A stretch of DNA of 64,000 nt from Amycolatopsis sp. 195334CR (GTDB lineage: Bacteria; Actinomycetota; Actinomycetes; Mycobacteriales; Pseudonocardiaceae). This document shows, piece by piece, positions 35,547 to 50,752 of the stretch (within the stretch, counting starts at the first letter, position 1; each line of letters starts with the position of its first letter). The notes beneath the pieces were generated by a model. The model made no database searches. It saw only the letters and a program-made list of their open reading frames with translations, and had not been told where the DNA came from. Where the stretch lies: NCBI RefSeq assembly GCF_017309385.1, contig NZ_JAFJMJ010000001.1, forward strand, positions 3,100,001-3,164,000. Direction: 5' to 3'. The position numbers were made by a program, and so were the translations under genes.

Positions 35547-36125
35547 ATGGATTCGGAGCAGGACGCGGTGACGACCGACGAGGTCGTGGACAAGACCCCC
35601 GGGCCGCGGGACCGTTCGCGGCCGCTGCTGCTGGGCGCGGCGGCGCTGGCCACCGCGGCCTTCCTGGCCGCCGCGATCTTCGGCGCCCAGTGGGTCTTCG
35701 CGGCCACCGGGGACGACGCCGAGCTGGCCCAGGCGCGGGACGAGGTGCTGGTCGCCGGGACGGCCGCGGTGAAGGCGTTCACCGAGTTCGACTACAACAA
35801 CCTCGACCAGTACTTCCAGAAGCAGCAGGAGCTGTCCACCGGCACGATCCAGGAGCAGGCCCGCCAGTCCGAGGGCAAGTTCCGCGAGGCGATCAGCCAG
35901 GCGAAGACCGTGGTGGTGTCCACCGTGCAGGACATCGCGGTGGAGGAGCTGAACGAGCACGAGGGCAAGGCGACCTGCCTGGTGGCGCTGTCCACGGAGG
36001 TGACCCAGGGCGACCAGAAGGGCGTCAAGTCGCTGCGCGTGGAGATCGAGATGACCAGGGTCGGTGACGAGTGGAAGCTGTCGAGCATCGGCAACGTTCC
36101 CGTCGTCGGCGCTGGACAGCAGTGA
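35547..36125 (+). CDS. Mce-associated membrane protein
   Basis: A 192-residue protein: cytoplasmic tail (1-28), one membrane helix (about 30-52) and an external domain with an NTF2-like pattern (VKAFTEFDYNNLDQYFQKQ, then strands ending WKLSSIGNVPVV). This is the layout of Mce-associated (Mas) proteins that follow mceF and stabilise the Mce complex. 25 bp after mceF. Confidence 0.88.
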   Translation: MDSEQDAVTTDEVVDKTPGPRDRSRPLLLGAAALATAAFLAAAIFGAQWVFAATGDDAELAQARDEVLVAGTAAVKAFTEFDYNNLDQYFQKQQELSTGTIQEQARQSEGKFREAISQAKTVVVSTVQDIAVEELNEHEGKATCLVALSTEVTQGDQKGVKSLRVEIEMTRVGDEWKLSSIGNVPVVGAGQQ

Positions 36126-36138
36126 GGAGCTTGTACTG

Positions 36139-37242
36139 ATGGCCAACCGTCGCCAGCCGCCCCGCCCCGGCAGCACCCCGGTGCGGCGGCCCAAGGTGGC
36201 CGGCATCCGCAGGCCCGGCGCGGAGTCCGAGACCCAGTCCCTGAACCGGCCCAGCCCGAAGCCGCGCCCGGCGCCCGCTCCCGTGGAGCCCGTCGAGCCC
36301 GAGGCCACGGAGGTCGTGGGGGCCGAGACCACCGAGGCCACCGAGGCTGTCGAGACCGCGGAGACCACCGCGGCCGTCGAGTCGCCGGTGGCCGAGCCGG
36401 AGGCCGCTGAGCCCGAGGCCGCCGACGCTGAGTCCGCCGAGGACGAGGTCGCTGGGGCCAAGGGGGCCGAGGCCGAGGTGGCTGGGGTCGAGACGACCGA
36501 GTCCGAGGCTGCCGAGTCCGAGGTTGCCGAGGCCCCGGCCAAGGCGGCGAAGCCGAGCCCGCGGCCCAAGGCGCGCGACACCGGCGTCCGCAAGCCGTCC
36601 TCCGAAGCCGAGGCCGAGGAGCTCGCCGCCGAGGACGAGCCCGTCGCCGCGACCGTCTTTTCCCCGCGGAAGCGTGGTGGCGCGCTGATCGCGCTGCTGC
36701 TGGTGGCCGCCGTGGTCTTCGCCGGGCTCGCGGTCTGGTTCAAGATCGAGGAGAGCGAGGTCTCCGCCTCCACGGACAACACCGCCCTGCTCGACGTGGC
36801 GAAGACCGCGCAGGTCAAGCAGGCCGTGACGAGTGCGGCCGAGGCGCTGTTCTCCTACGACTTCAACGACATCGCCAAGACCGAGAACGCCGCCAACGAC
36901 CTGCTGGTCAACGACGAGGTCCGGCAGAAGTACAACGGCTTCATGGGCGAGGTGAAGCGCCTCGCGCCGGAGCAGAAGATGGTGGTGACCATGAAGGTCA
37001 CCCGCAGCGCGGTGGTGCTGCTGGACGGCGACCGCGCCAAGGTGATGGTCTCCGCCGACCAGACCTCCACCCGGACCGCGCAGAACCAGACCTCGGCCGG
37101 TGGCGCCCAGATGTGGTTCACCACCGAGCTGCGCGACGGCAAGTGGAAGATCACCGACCTGAACACCTACTCGGGCGGCCAGCCGGCGCAGCCCACCCAG
37201 CCGGCCCCGGCCCCGGGCGCCCCACCCGCCCCGGGGAACTGA
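36139..37242 (+). CDS. Mce-associated membrane protein with long Glu/Ala-rich N-terminus
   Basis: A 367-residue protein. A basic start (about 1-50) leads into an unusually long Glu/Ala/Val/Thr-rich low-complexity segment (about 52-150) of short repeats such as AEPEAAEPEAADAE. One membrane helix (about 182-203) and a Mas-type external domain (LFSYDFNDIAKTENAAND ... ELRDGKWKITDLN) follow. ATG 36139, 13 bp after the previous stop. The acidic stretch is probably disordered and cytoplasmic. Last gene of the mce operon. Confidence 0.85.
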   Translation: MANRRQPPRPGSTPVRRPKVAGIRRPGAESETQSLNRPSPKPRPAPAPVEPVEPEATEVVGAETTEATEAVETAETTAAVESPVAEPEAAEPEAADAESAEDEVAGAKGAEAEVAGVETTESEAAESEVAEAPAKAAKPSPRPKARDTGVRKPSSEAEAEELAAEDEPVAATVFSPRKRGGALIALLLVAAVVFAGLAVWFKIEESEVSASTDNTALLDVAKTAQVKQAVTSAAEALFSYDFNDIAKTENAANDLLVNDEVRQKYNGFMGEVKRLAPEQKMVVTMKVTRSAVVLLDGDRAKVMVSADQTSTRTAQNQTSAGGAQMWFTTELRDGKWKITDLNTYSGGQPAQPTQPAPAPGAPPAPGN

Positions 37243-37264
37243 CCCCCGAGGCCCGTGTCCAACC

Positions 37265-37317
37265 GTCACGAAGGTGGCTTTCGAGACCCCACGCGTCTCG
37301 AAAGCCACATTCGTGAC
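37265..37317. repeat. 53-bp near-perfect inverted repeat after the mce operon
   Basis: Two 23-bp arms (GTCACGAAGGTGGCTTTCGAGAC and its complement, one mismatch) around a 7-base loop CCCACGC. A very strong hairpin 23 bp after the last mce gene. It may terminate the operon or be a copy of a dispersed repeat. No T-run. Confidence 0.85.
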
Positions 37318-37340
37318 ACCCCCCGAACCGCCCCCGGCGC

Positions 37341-37368
37341 GACCTGCTTCTGCGGGCAAAAGCCGGTC
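37341..37368 (+). repeat. single copy of the 28-bp hairpin repeat
   Basis: GACCTGCTTCTGCGGGC then AAAAGCCGGTC: same family as the 37-bp arrays, here as one unit downstream of the mce operon. Confidence 0.8.
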
Positions 37369-37803
37369 GAGGCGGGTTAAAGGCCTGGTGGGAGCACGCC
37401 GCGAGCTTGTGACTCTGTGCACAAGGGGGCTGCACGCTCCGCCATCCGGCGGAAAATCCGCCCGCGAACCTGCGGTTTGGCCTCCTGGCGGGAGTGGCAT
37501 CTTGACTCGCGGTCTCCGGGGGGTCACGCTTACTCCCAACGGCCCGCCTCGTGCGGGAGGGCAGGGCCGGTGGACACCGGGAAACCGGCGTCGTGGAAGG
37601 CAGGCGAATGAGGCTGGGCCCCCGTCGGGCGTGCCCCCTCGACAAGCGCGGCCTTCGGGGCTAGACTGCTTCTTTGCGCTGCCCTCTTTCAGGCTGCCCG
37701 AAGCAGGCAGCTAGGATGGTCGGCACCACCGCACCCTTGACAGTCCGTGTTACGCCCTGCTAGCGCGTCTGTCAGCCGCTCATTGTCCCTGGAAGGACGC
37801 ATC
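37369..37803 (+). promoter_or_regulatory. rpoB upstream region
   Basis: This 435-bp stretch has no convincing gene. It holds candidate promoter hexamers for rpoBC: TTGACA at 37737-37742, and TAGGAT at 37712-37717. A dyad CTGCTTC...GAAGCAG (about 37668-37706) lies between. The rpoB ribosome site GGAAGGA is at 37791-37797. Confidence 0.5.
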
Positions 37804-41313
<3,510 letters not shown>

Positions 41314-41320
41314 CCGCGCG

Positions 41321-41357
41321 CCCGGCCGGTACCTGCCTCCCGCGGGTACCGGCCGGG
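41321..41357 (+). promoter_or_regulatory. inverted repeat in the rpoB-rpoC spacer
   Basis: CCCGGCCGGTACC, 11-base loop, GGTACCGGCCGGG: a perfect 13-bp stem 8 bp after the rpoB stop. It may stabilise or process the mRNA, or partially terminate. Confidence 0.6.
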
Positions 41358-41437
41358 TAGCCACCCCCTCTAGCCACAGGGACCCTCTGGGGAGCGACCC
41401 CCAGACCCCCGAACAGACCCCAAGGGGATGCAACGAC

Positions 41438-45349
<3,912 letters not shown>

Positions 45350-45362
45350 GCAGTACCACCGC

Positions 45363-45399
45363 GAGAGCCCCCGTTCCCTGGTTGGGAGCGGGGGCTCTC
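45363..45399 (+). terminator. hairpin terminator after rpoC
   Basis: GAGAGCCCCCGTTCCC, loop TGGTT, and its 16-bp complement with one G-U pair, 13 bp after the stop. Confidence 0.85.
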
Positions 45400-45458
45400 C
45401 GCTGTTCAGGCCCTGATCAGCGGATGACATCCCACGACTTTGCAAGTAGTGTGAAACT

Positions 45459-45941
45459 ATGCCGGTGTCGGAGGTCAACTTTTCGGACCTGTCCAACCAG
45501 CCGCTCAAGGTGGTGGGACAGGTCGAGCGTTCGGCGACCCGTTCGGTGCGGATCCGCCGTCGCGGCAAGGACGTGCCGGACCTGCTGCTGGTCACCGAGG
45601 AGCGGGCGGCGCAGGTGACCGAGGTGGTCACGGCGACCACCAAGATGTTCCTCGCCCTGATGGAGCACGACGACGAGGCTCGTTCGCTGGCCACCGAGGT
45701 CGTGCCGGTGGCCTTTCCCTGGGTGAGGTTCCTGCCCAAGGAGGACGTGCGGGCGTTCGTCGTCGAGCTGGTGGAGACGCTCGCGGCGGCCGAATCCCTG
45801 CGCAACCCGGCGCCGGTGGCGAATCTCGTGGCGGCCTGGCGGCACACCGCCGAGGTGCACGCGGACCCGGAGCTGGCCGCCATCCTCCAGCGCGACGGTG
45901 ACGATCTGGGCCTGGTGCCCGCCCCCGGCGAGGTGGAGTGA
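45459..45941 (+). CDS. Phd-like antitoxin candidate
   Basis: A 160-residue protein. Its first 50 residues have the rhythm of Phd/YefM antitoxins: SEVNFSDLSNQPLKVVGQVE, then a positively charged strand SVRIRRRGKDVPDLLLVTEE. The remainder is helical (KMFLALMEHDDEARSLA, WVRFLPKEDVRAFVVELVETLA) and could be the toxin-binding part. It overlaps the next gene by 4 bp (GTGA), and that protein looks like a small RelE/ParE-fold toxin. I assign the pair by fold pattern and gene order only. Confidence 0.5.
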   Translation: MPVSEVNFSDLSNQPLKVVGQVERSATRSVRIRRRGKDVPDLLLVTEERAAQVTEVVTATTKMFLALMEHDDEARSLATEVVPVAFPWVRFLPKEDVRAFVVELVETLAAAESLRNPAPVANLVAAWRHTAEVHADPELAAILQRDGDDLGLVPAPGEVE

Positions 45942-46297
45942 GCCCGAAACGCGGAGACCGCGTGGCACCCCCGCCGACCGGCGACGAGTGGGATGTCCGG
46001 TTCAGCACCAACGAGGCGGTGAAGGGCTGGCAGGACCTGTGCCAGCAGGCACCGGGCAACACACGAGCCGCCTGGGTGACCATGCGGTCGGACCCCGGGG
46101 CCGGTCCCGGGAAGCCCACGAGCAGGCACCACCAGCTCAAAGGCACCCTCGCCACCGGCAGGCACAGCGGCCGGGTGCTCCCGATGTGGCAACTCGAGGT
46201 CACCGGCGGCGGCCGGGTCTGGTACCTGGTCGACGAAGCCGCCCACACGATCTGGGTGCAGCACGCGAGCACCGGTCACCCCGCCGCCACCGACTGA
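45938..46297 (+). CDS. RelE/ParE-like toxin candidate
   Basis: A 119-residue basic protein. The C-terminal half alternates strands as in RelE-fold toxins (LPMWQLEVTGGGRVWYLVDEA, HTIWVQHASTGHP), and a basic loop lies before it (RHHQLKGTLATGRHSG). GTG start overlapping the upstream stop indicates translational coupling with the antitoxin candidate. No catalytic assignment is possible by eye. Alternative: an unrelated conserved pair downstream of rpoC. Confidence 0.5.
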   Translation: MSPKRGDRVAPPPTGDEWDVRFSTNEAVKGWQDLCQQAPGNTRAAWVTMRSDPGAGPGKPTSRHHQLKGTLATGRHSGRVLPMWQLEVTGGGRVWYLVDEAAHTIWVQHASTGHPAATD

Positions 46298-46314
46298 CCT
46301 CCTGCCCCCGCTGT

Positions 46315-46944
46315 TCAGACCGTGTCGGCCAGGTGGATCAGGCGGGCCCGGGCCGCGGCGAGTGACTCGGCGGCGGCCGGTCGGTCGGGTTCCCGGCCCG
46401 GTACGAGCCAGGCCAGGGTCCGGTCCGCCGTGACGATTTCGAGGTTCACCACACCCTGTTTGCCGAAGTAAGCCCGCAGGTACGGGGTGAGGAAGTCCCG
46501 CTCGCTGGTCTCGTAGGCGCCGCCGCACGCGGTCACCACGACCACCCGCAGGTCCGCGAGCTCGAGCACGCCGGGGAAGCTGACCCGGTCGATCCACGCC
46601 TTGAGCGCGGCGGGCGCCGAGTAGTTGTACATCGGCGCGCCGATCAGGAGGACGTCGCTGGCCAGCAGTTCGTCGACCAGTTCCCGGGTCAGCGCCCACT
46701 CGCGGCGCTCGGCCGCGGTCTCGATCAGGCCCTCGGCGGGCGCCATGCCGTGCTGTTCCACGCGACGGCCGAGTGCGCAGTACGCCGCACCGATCGGCGC
46801 GACCGGCTCGGCCGCGAGATCCCGGTACCGGTAACCGGCACCGCGATGCCGGGCGAGCCAGCGCCGGGCGAACTCCGCGGTGAGCTGACGGCTGGTCGAC
46901 TCGGCAGCACGGTGCGCGCTGGAGTCCAGATGCAACAAAGCCAC
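46315..46944 (-). CDS. FMN-dependent NADH-azoreductase family flavoprotein
   Basis: A 209-residue flavodoxin-like reductase. It has LLHLDSSAHRAAESTSRQL (FMN phosphate loop), the AzoR hallmark GAPMYNYSAPAALKAWIDRVSFPG (about 95-118), and VVVTACGGAYE. AzoR enzymes reduce quinones and azo compounds with NAD(P)H in the cytoplasm. The start at GTG 46944 follows AGGTGGGG; GTG 46950 is an alternative. Repeat copies lie just upstream. Confidence 0.85.
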   Translation of the reverse strand: MALLHLDSSAHRAAESTSRQLTAEFARRWLARHRGAGYRYRDLAAEPVAPIGAAYCALGRRVEQHGMAPAEGLIETAAERREWALTRELVDELLASDVLLIGAPMYNYSAPAALKAWIDRVSFPGVLELADLRVVVVTACGGAYETSERDFLTPYLRAYFGKQGVVNLEIVTADRTLAWLVPGREPDRPAAAESLAAARARLIHLADTV

Positions 46945-46978
46945 CCCCACCTGACGCCCCCACCCCCACGAAGGTGAC

Positions 46979-47030
46979 AACCTGCTTTTGCCCGCAGAAG
47001 CATGCGGCTTCCGCGGGCAAGAGCAGGTCA
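46979..47030. repeat. two abutting hairpin-repeat copies
   Basis: AACCTGCTTTTGCCCGCAGA..AGCA (reverse orientation) runs directly into TGCGGCTTCCGCGGGCAAGA..GCAGGTC (forward orientation). Same family as the 37-bp arrays. The outer edge of the second copy contains the stop codon of the small membrane-protein gene that ends at 47028. Confidence 0.78.
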
Positions 47031-47240
47031 GGGGGTGTTGTCGCGCCGGGCGACGATCGTGGTGCGGATGACCGCCGCGACCAGCAGGCCGCCCGGCAGC
47101 AGGGTCCACGCCCACACGTTCGTCACCCCGCCGATCAGCAGGATCGCGATCGCCAGCGCCACCCCGGTCAGGTCGACGGCCAGCTGCACCCCGGGCGTCT
47201 TGGCCAGTTTGGTGCCCATCAGGAGTTCGAAGTGCTTCAC
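47028..47240 (-). CDS. small two-helix membrane protein of the ABC operon
   Basis: A 70-residue protein with GTG start at 47240, overlapping the stop of the ABC permease gene (GTGA). It has a basic N-terminus (KHFELLMGTKLAKTPG) and two membrane helices (about 20-40 and 44-60), then a basic tail. Coupling implies a role with the transporter, perhaps as an accessory subunit. Its TGA stop lies in a hairpin-repeat copy. No family recognised. Confidence 0.7.
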   Translation of the reverse strand: MKHFELLMGTKLAKTPGVQLAVDLTGVALAIAILLIGGVTNVWAWTLLPGGLLVAAVIRTTIVARRDNTP

Positions 47241-47965
47241 GAGCGTGGCTCCCACTTGAAGAAGCGGCCGATGACCGCGGCGAACACGACAGCCCACAGC
47301 AGGGTCGACCCCAGCGCCGTGGTGATCGGGACGGGGCCGGTGTCGAAGCCCGTCCACCCCTTCGCGAGCAGGTCGGCCGGCCCGAGCAACGGCATCAGCA
47401 CCCCCGCGGTGGCCACGCCGGTGCTCGACGAACCCACCATGAACAACCCGGCCAGCGCCCCCACCAGCACCGGGAACGAGGTCACGTGCGTCGCTTCGAC
47501 GCTCTTGCTCAGCGCCGCCGTGGCCATGCCGGCGGCCACCGTCAGCACCAGCCCGGCGGCCATGCCCAGCACCACCAGCCACAGGTGCACCGGCATCGGC
47601 GCGCCGAGGTACAGGCAGAACCCGAAGTACACCAGCGCCTGCACCACGCCCATCGCCACCACCGGCATGGTGATCGCGCCGATCACCCCGGCGTCGGGCA
47701 GCTCCGTGGTCCGCAACCGCTTGAGCACCAGCGACTGCCGCCGCGCGGTGTAGATGGTCATGCTGGTCATGAACACCGACAGCACCATCAGCATGGTGAA
47801 CCGGTCGCCGACCAGCGTGCCCCAGTTCTCCGGCGGCGCGTCCCGCACGGTGAACCAGGTCAGCACGCACAGCCCGACCGGCAGCACGGTCGCCGAGAAC
47901 AGCGTCAGCTTCCGCCGGAACAGCAGCCGGATCTCGAACCACCCGTGTCGCAGCATCATCGTCAT
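47237..47965 (-). CDS. ABC-2 type transporter permease
   Basis: A 242-residue permease with six membrane helices; it begins MMLRHGWFEIRLLFRRKLTLF, the usual amphipathic start of ABC-2 permeases. It forms an exporter with the ATPase encoded just upstream (4-bp ATGA overlap). Substrate unknown; DesKR-linked exporters of this type often move drugs or lipids. Confidence 0.88.
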   Translation of the reverse strand: MTMMLRHGWFEIRLLFRRKLTLFSATVLPVGLCVLTWFTVRDAPPENWGTLVGDRFTMLMVLSVFMTSMTIYTARRQSLVLKRLRTTELPDAGVIGAITMPVVAMGVVQALVYFGFCLYLGAPMPVHLWLVVLGMAAGLVLTVAAGMATAALSKSVEATHVTSFPVLVGALAGLFMVGSSSTGVATAGVLMPLLGPADLLAKGWTGFDTGPVPITTALGSTLLWAVVFAAVIGRFFKWEPRS

Positions 47966-48867
47966 CGCCCGGCTCCCACCGTGAGGAAGATTTCGGAGAG
48001 GGACGCCTGCGTCGCGGACAGCCGCTCCAGCACCACGCCGTGCTGCCGCGCCCAGTCGATCAGCAGGCCGAGGTCGTCCTGCAGCGCACCGGTCTCCACC
48101 ACCAGCAACGCCCCCCGTTCGTCCAATGTGGACTCGAGGGTGCCGTCGAACAGCGGCAGCGGGTGGTCGAGCGCGGGCATGGGCACCCGCGCGGAGATCC
48201 GCGACGGGTGCGCGGCGAGCACGTCGGTCAGCGCGCCCGCCACCGAGATCCGGCCCTGGTGCATGATCGCCACCCGGTCGGCCAGCGCCTCGGCCTCCTC
48301 CAGGTAGTGCGTGGTGAGCAGGATCGTGCTGCCCTCGTCGCGCATCCGCTCGACCGTCTTCCACAGCCGCTGCCGCGATTCCGGGTCCAGCCCGGTGGTC
48401 GGCTCGTCCAGCACCACCAGCTCCGGCCGTCCCCAGGTGGCCAGCGCGAAGTCGAGCCGCCGCTGCTCACCGCCGGACAGCTGCTCGACGCGGGTGTCCC
48501 GGCGGTGCCCGAGTTCCACGCGGTCCAGCTGCGCGTCGACGTCGTCGGTGCGGCTGCTCAGCGCCCCCCACAAGCGGAGGGTCTCCGCGGTGGACAGCTC
48601 CTCGATCAGCCCCGCCTGCTGCAGCATCACCCCCATCCGGGGCTTCAGCCGCGATCTCGCCCGCGCCGGATCGTGGTCGAACACCCGGATGCGGCCGGCT
48701 TCCGGCCGCCGGAAGCCCTCGATCATCTCCAGCGTGGTCGTCTTGCCCGCGCCGTTCGTGCCGAGCAGGGCGAAGATCTCGCCCGCCCGCACGGTGAAGT
48801 CGACGCCGTCCACGGCGGTGAAGCCGTCGTAGGAGTACTTCAGTTCGGAAATCTCGATCGCGTTCAT
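47962..48867 (-). CDS. ABC exporter ATP-binding protein
   Basis: A 301-residue ATPase: Walker A LLGTNGAGKTTTLEM, Q-loop MLQQAGLIEELS, signature LSGGEQRRLDFALA, Walker B LVVLDEPTTGLDP, H-loop LTTHYLEEAEALADR, and a C-terminal DrrA-like extension. Start at ATG 48867 or ATG 48879; neither has a strong ribosome site. First gene of a three-gene operon that is divergent from a two-component pair. Confidence 0.9.
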   Translation of the reverse strand: MNAIEISELKYSYDGFTAVDGVDFTVRAGEIFALLGTNGAGKTTTLEMIEGFRRPEAGRIRVFDHDPARARSRLKPRMGVMLQQAGLIEELSTAETLRLWGALSSRTDDVDAQLDRVELGHRRDTRVEQLSGGEQRRLDFALATWGRPELVVLDEPTTGLDPESRQRLWKTVERMRDEGSTILLTTHYLEEAEALADRVAIMHQGRISVAGALTDVLAAHPSRISARVPMPALDHPLPLFDGTLESTLDERGALLVVETGALQDDLGLLIDWARQHGVVLERLSATQASLSEIFLTVGAGR

Positions 48868-48879
48868 GGGGAAAACCAT

Positions 48880-48980
48880 GCCCCGGGGGCGCGCTCGTTC
48901 TTAGTCGTCGCTGTCACCGGTGCCGATGACGGTCGTACGCGGGGCACGTGACAGGTGTCATCTGTGGTTAGTGTGAGCCG
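48880..48980. promoter_or_regulatory. divergent promoter region, ABC operon and histidine kinase
   Basis: A 100-bp shared spacer. It contains the palindrome TGACAGGTGTCA (48949-48960) and a GTCA-N10-TGAC pair (48913-48930), either of which could bind the response regulator encoded to the right. Confidence 0.45.
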
Positions 48981-50150
48981 GTGCGCGGAATCAGGTGGCG
49001 GGTGCGGGGACGGGATCGGGCCGCCCTCGAATCGTTGCGCCGCTACACCCGGTACAACATCCTGTTCTCGGTGTTCGCGGTCGGCAGTGTGCTGGTGCTG
49101 GCCGAGGTGCGGGACCACCTGGACGCCGCGCGCCTGGTGGCGCTGGTGGCCGGGCTGGTACTGGGCGGACTGGGGCACTGGCGCTGGACGGTGCGCTCGA
49201 TCGACGGTCCGATCGAGCGGATGCCGTGGTGGCAGGCCGGTGCGCTCACCGCTCTCGCGGGCGGGCTGCTGGCCATCGCCTTCGGCACCGAGGGCCACGG
49301 CGTGGTGTGGTCGCTGGCCGCCGGGCTGATCGGGCACGACCTGCTGATCGGGCGGTTCCCCGAGGCGGGCTGGCGGTTCGGCGTCGGGTTCGCGGCGCTG
49401 ATGGGGCTCACCGCGGCGGTCAGCATGGTGGTCACGGGTCAGCCAGGGGCGCCGGGGCAGGGCGTGCTGACCTTCGCGCTGACCCTGCTGATGACCTACG
49501 CCGAGGTGCTCCTGCTCAGGCAGTGGCGGCTCACGCTGGAACTGGAGAAGGCCCGCCACGACGCCGCGGAACTGGCCACCACCAAGGAAAGGCTGCGGCT
49601 GGCCGAGGACCTGCATGACATCCTCGGGCACGCACTGGAGGTGGTGTCGTTGAAGAGCGAACTGGCCAGCAGGCTCAGCGAAGTCGATCCCGAGCGGTCG
49701 CGGGCCGAACTCACCGAGGTGCAGCGGCTGGCCAGGGGCGCGGTGCACGACGTGCGCGCGCTGGTGCAGGGCAGGCGGTCCACCGAGCTGGTGATCGAGA
49801 TGGCCGGGGCCCGCGGACTGCTCGAATCGGCGGGCATCCGGTGGCAGTTCACCGGCGATCCGGCGCGGCTCGGCGCCGAGTCGAGCGAGCTGCTCGGCCG
49901 GGTGCTGCGCGAGGCGGTGACCAATCTGCTCCGGCACGCCGACGCGAGCCATTGCCTGGTGCGCCTGGAGATCCGCCGCGATCGGGCGGTGCTGCACGTG
50001 CGCAACGACGGCGTCGCGCCGATGCGGCAGGACGGTCGCGAAGGTTCCGGCCTGCGCGGGCTGAACCGGCGCATCACCGAAGCGGGCGGGGAATTCAGCG
50101 CCGAACCCCACGGCAACGCCTTCGAGGTGCGGGCGGAGGTGCCCCGGTGA
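48981..50150 (+). CDS. membrane sensor histidine kinase (DesK/HisKA_3 type)
   Basis: A 389-residue kinase: N-terminal membrane domain of about five helices (about 28-180), dimerisation motif AEDLHDILGH with His212, and an HATPase domain with REAVTNLLRHADA and GSGLRGLNRR. GTG start. The GTGA overlap with the next gene couples it to its regulator. The membrane domain may sense membrane fluidity or a drug, as DesK homologues do. Confidence 0.92.
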   Translation: MRGIRWRVRGRDRAALESLRRYTRYNILFSVFAVGSVLVLAEVRDHLDAARLVALVAGLVLGGLGHWRWTVRSIDGPIERMPWWQAGALTALAGGLLAIAFGTEGHGVVWSLAAGLIGHDLLIGRFPEAGWRFGVGFAALMGLTAAVSMVVTGQPGAPGQGVLTFALTLLMTYAEVLLLRQWRLTLELEKARHDAAELATTKERLRLAEDLHDILGHALEVVSLKSELASRLSEVDPERSRAELTEVQRLARGAVHDVRALVQGRRSTELVIEMAGARGLLESAGIRWQFTGDPARLGAESSELLGRVLREAVTNLLRHADASHCLVRLEIRRDRAVLHVRNDGVAPMRQDGREGSGLRGLNRRITEAGGEFSAEPHGNAFEVRAEVPR

Positions 50151-50752
50151 TCCGCATCGTGCTGGCCGACGACGAGCAGCTGACCCGGCAGGCCATCGAG
50201 TCGCTGCTCAACCTGGAACCGGACCTGACCGTGGTGGCCGGGGTGCCGGACGGCGCCGCCGCGCTGGCCGCGGTCGCCGAGCACCGGCCGGACGTGCTCG
50301 TGGTGGACCACGAGATGCCGGTGCTCGACGGCCTCGCCGTGCTCGACCGGATCGCCGCCGCCCATCCGGCGGTGCGCTCGGTGATGCTCACCCGGCACGC
50401 GCGGCCGGGCGTGCTGCGGCAGGCGCTTTCCTCCGGTGCCAAGGGTTTCCTGGCGAAGACCGCACCGGCCTCGCTGCTCGCCGACGTGATCCGCCGAGTC
50501 CACTCCGGACTGCGGTACGTCGACCCCGAGTTCGCCGCCGACGCGATCGCCGAGGTCGACTGCCCGCTGACCGAACGCGAGCTGGACGTGCTGCGCCTGG
50601 TAGACGACACCACCACCGCCACCGAGATCGCGCGGGCGATGCACCTGTCGGCGGGTACCGTGCGCAACTACACCTCGTCGGCGATGGCGAAGCTGGGTGC
50701 GCGCAGCCGCGGGCAAGCGGCTCGCATCGCCCGCGACCACGGCTGGATCTAG
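50147..50752 (+). CDS. DesR-like response regulator
   Basis: A 201-residue NarL-type regulator: receiver domain with Asp54 in VVDHEMPVLDG and FLAKTAP, then a LuxR helix-turn-helix (LTERELDVLRLVDDTTTATEIA, LSAGTVRNYTSSAMAKLGA). GTG start. It probably controls the divergent ABC exporter operon. Its 3' end overlaps the convergent VanX-type gene by 4 bp. Confidence 0.93.
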   Translation: MIRIVLADDEQLTRQAIESLLNLEPDLTVVAGVPDGAAALAAVAEHRPDVLVVDHEMPVLDGLAVLDRIAAAHPAVRSVMLTRHARPGVLRQALSSGAKGFLAKTAPASLLADVIRRVHSGLRYVDPEFAADAIAEVDCPLTERELDVLRLVDDTTTATEIARAMHLSAGTVRNYTSSAMAKLGARSRGQAARIARDHGWI

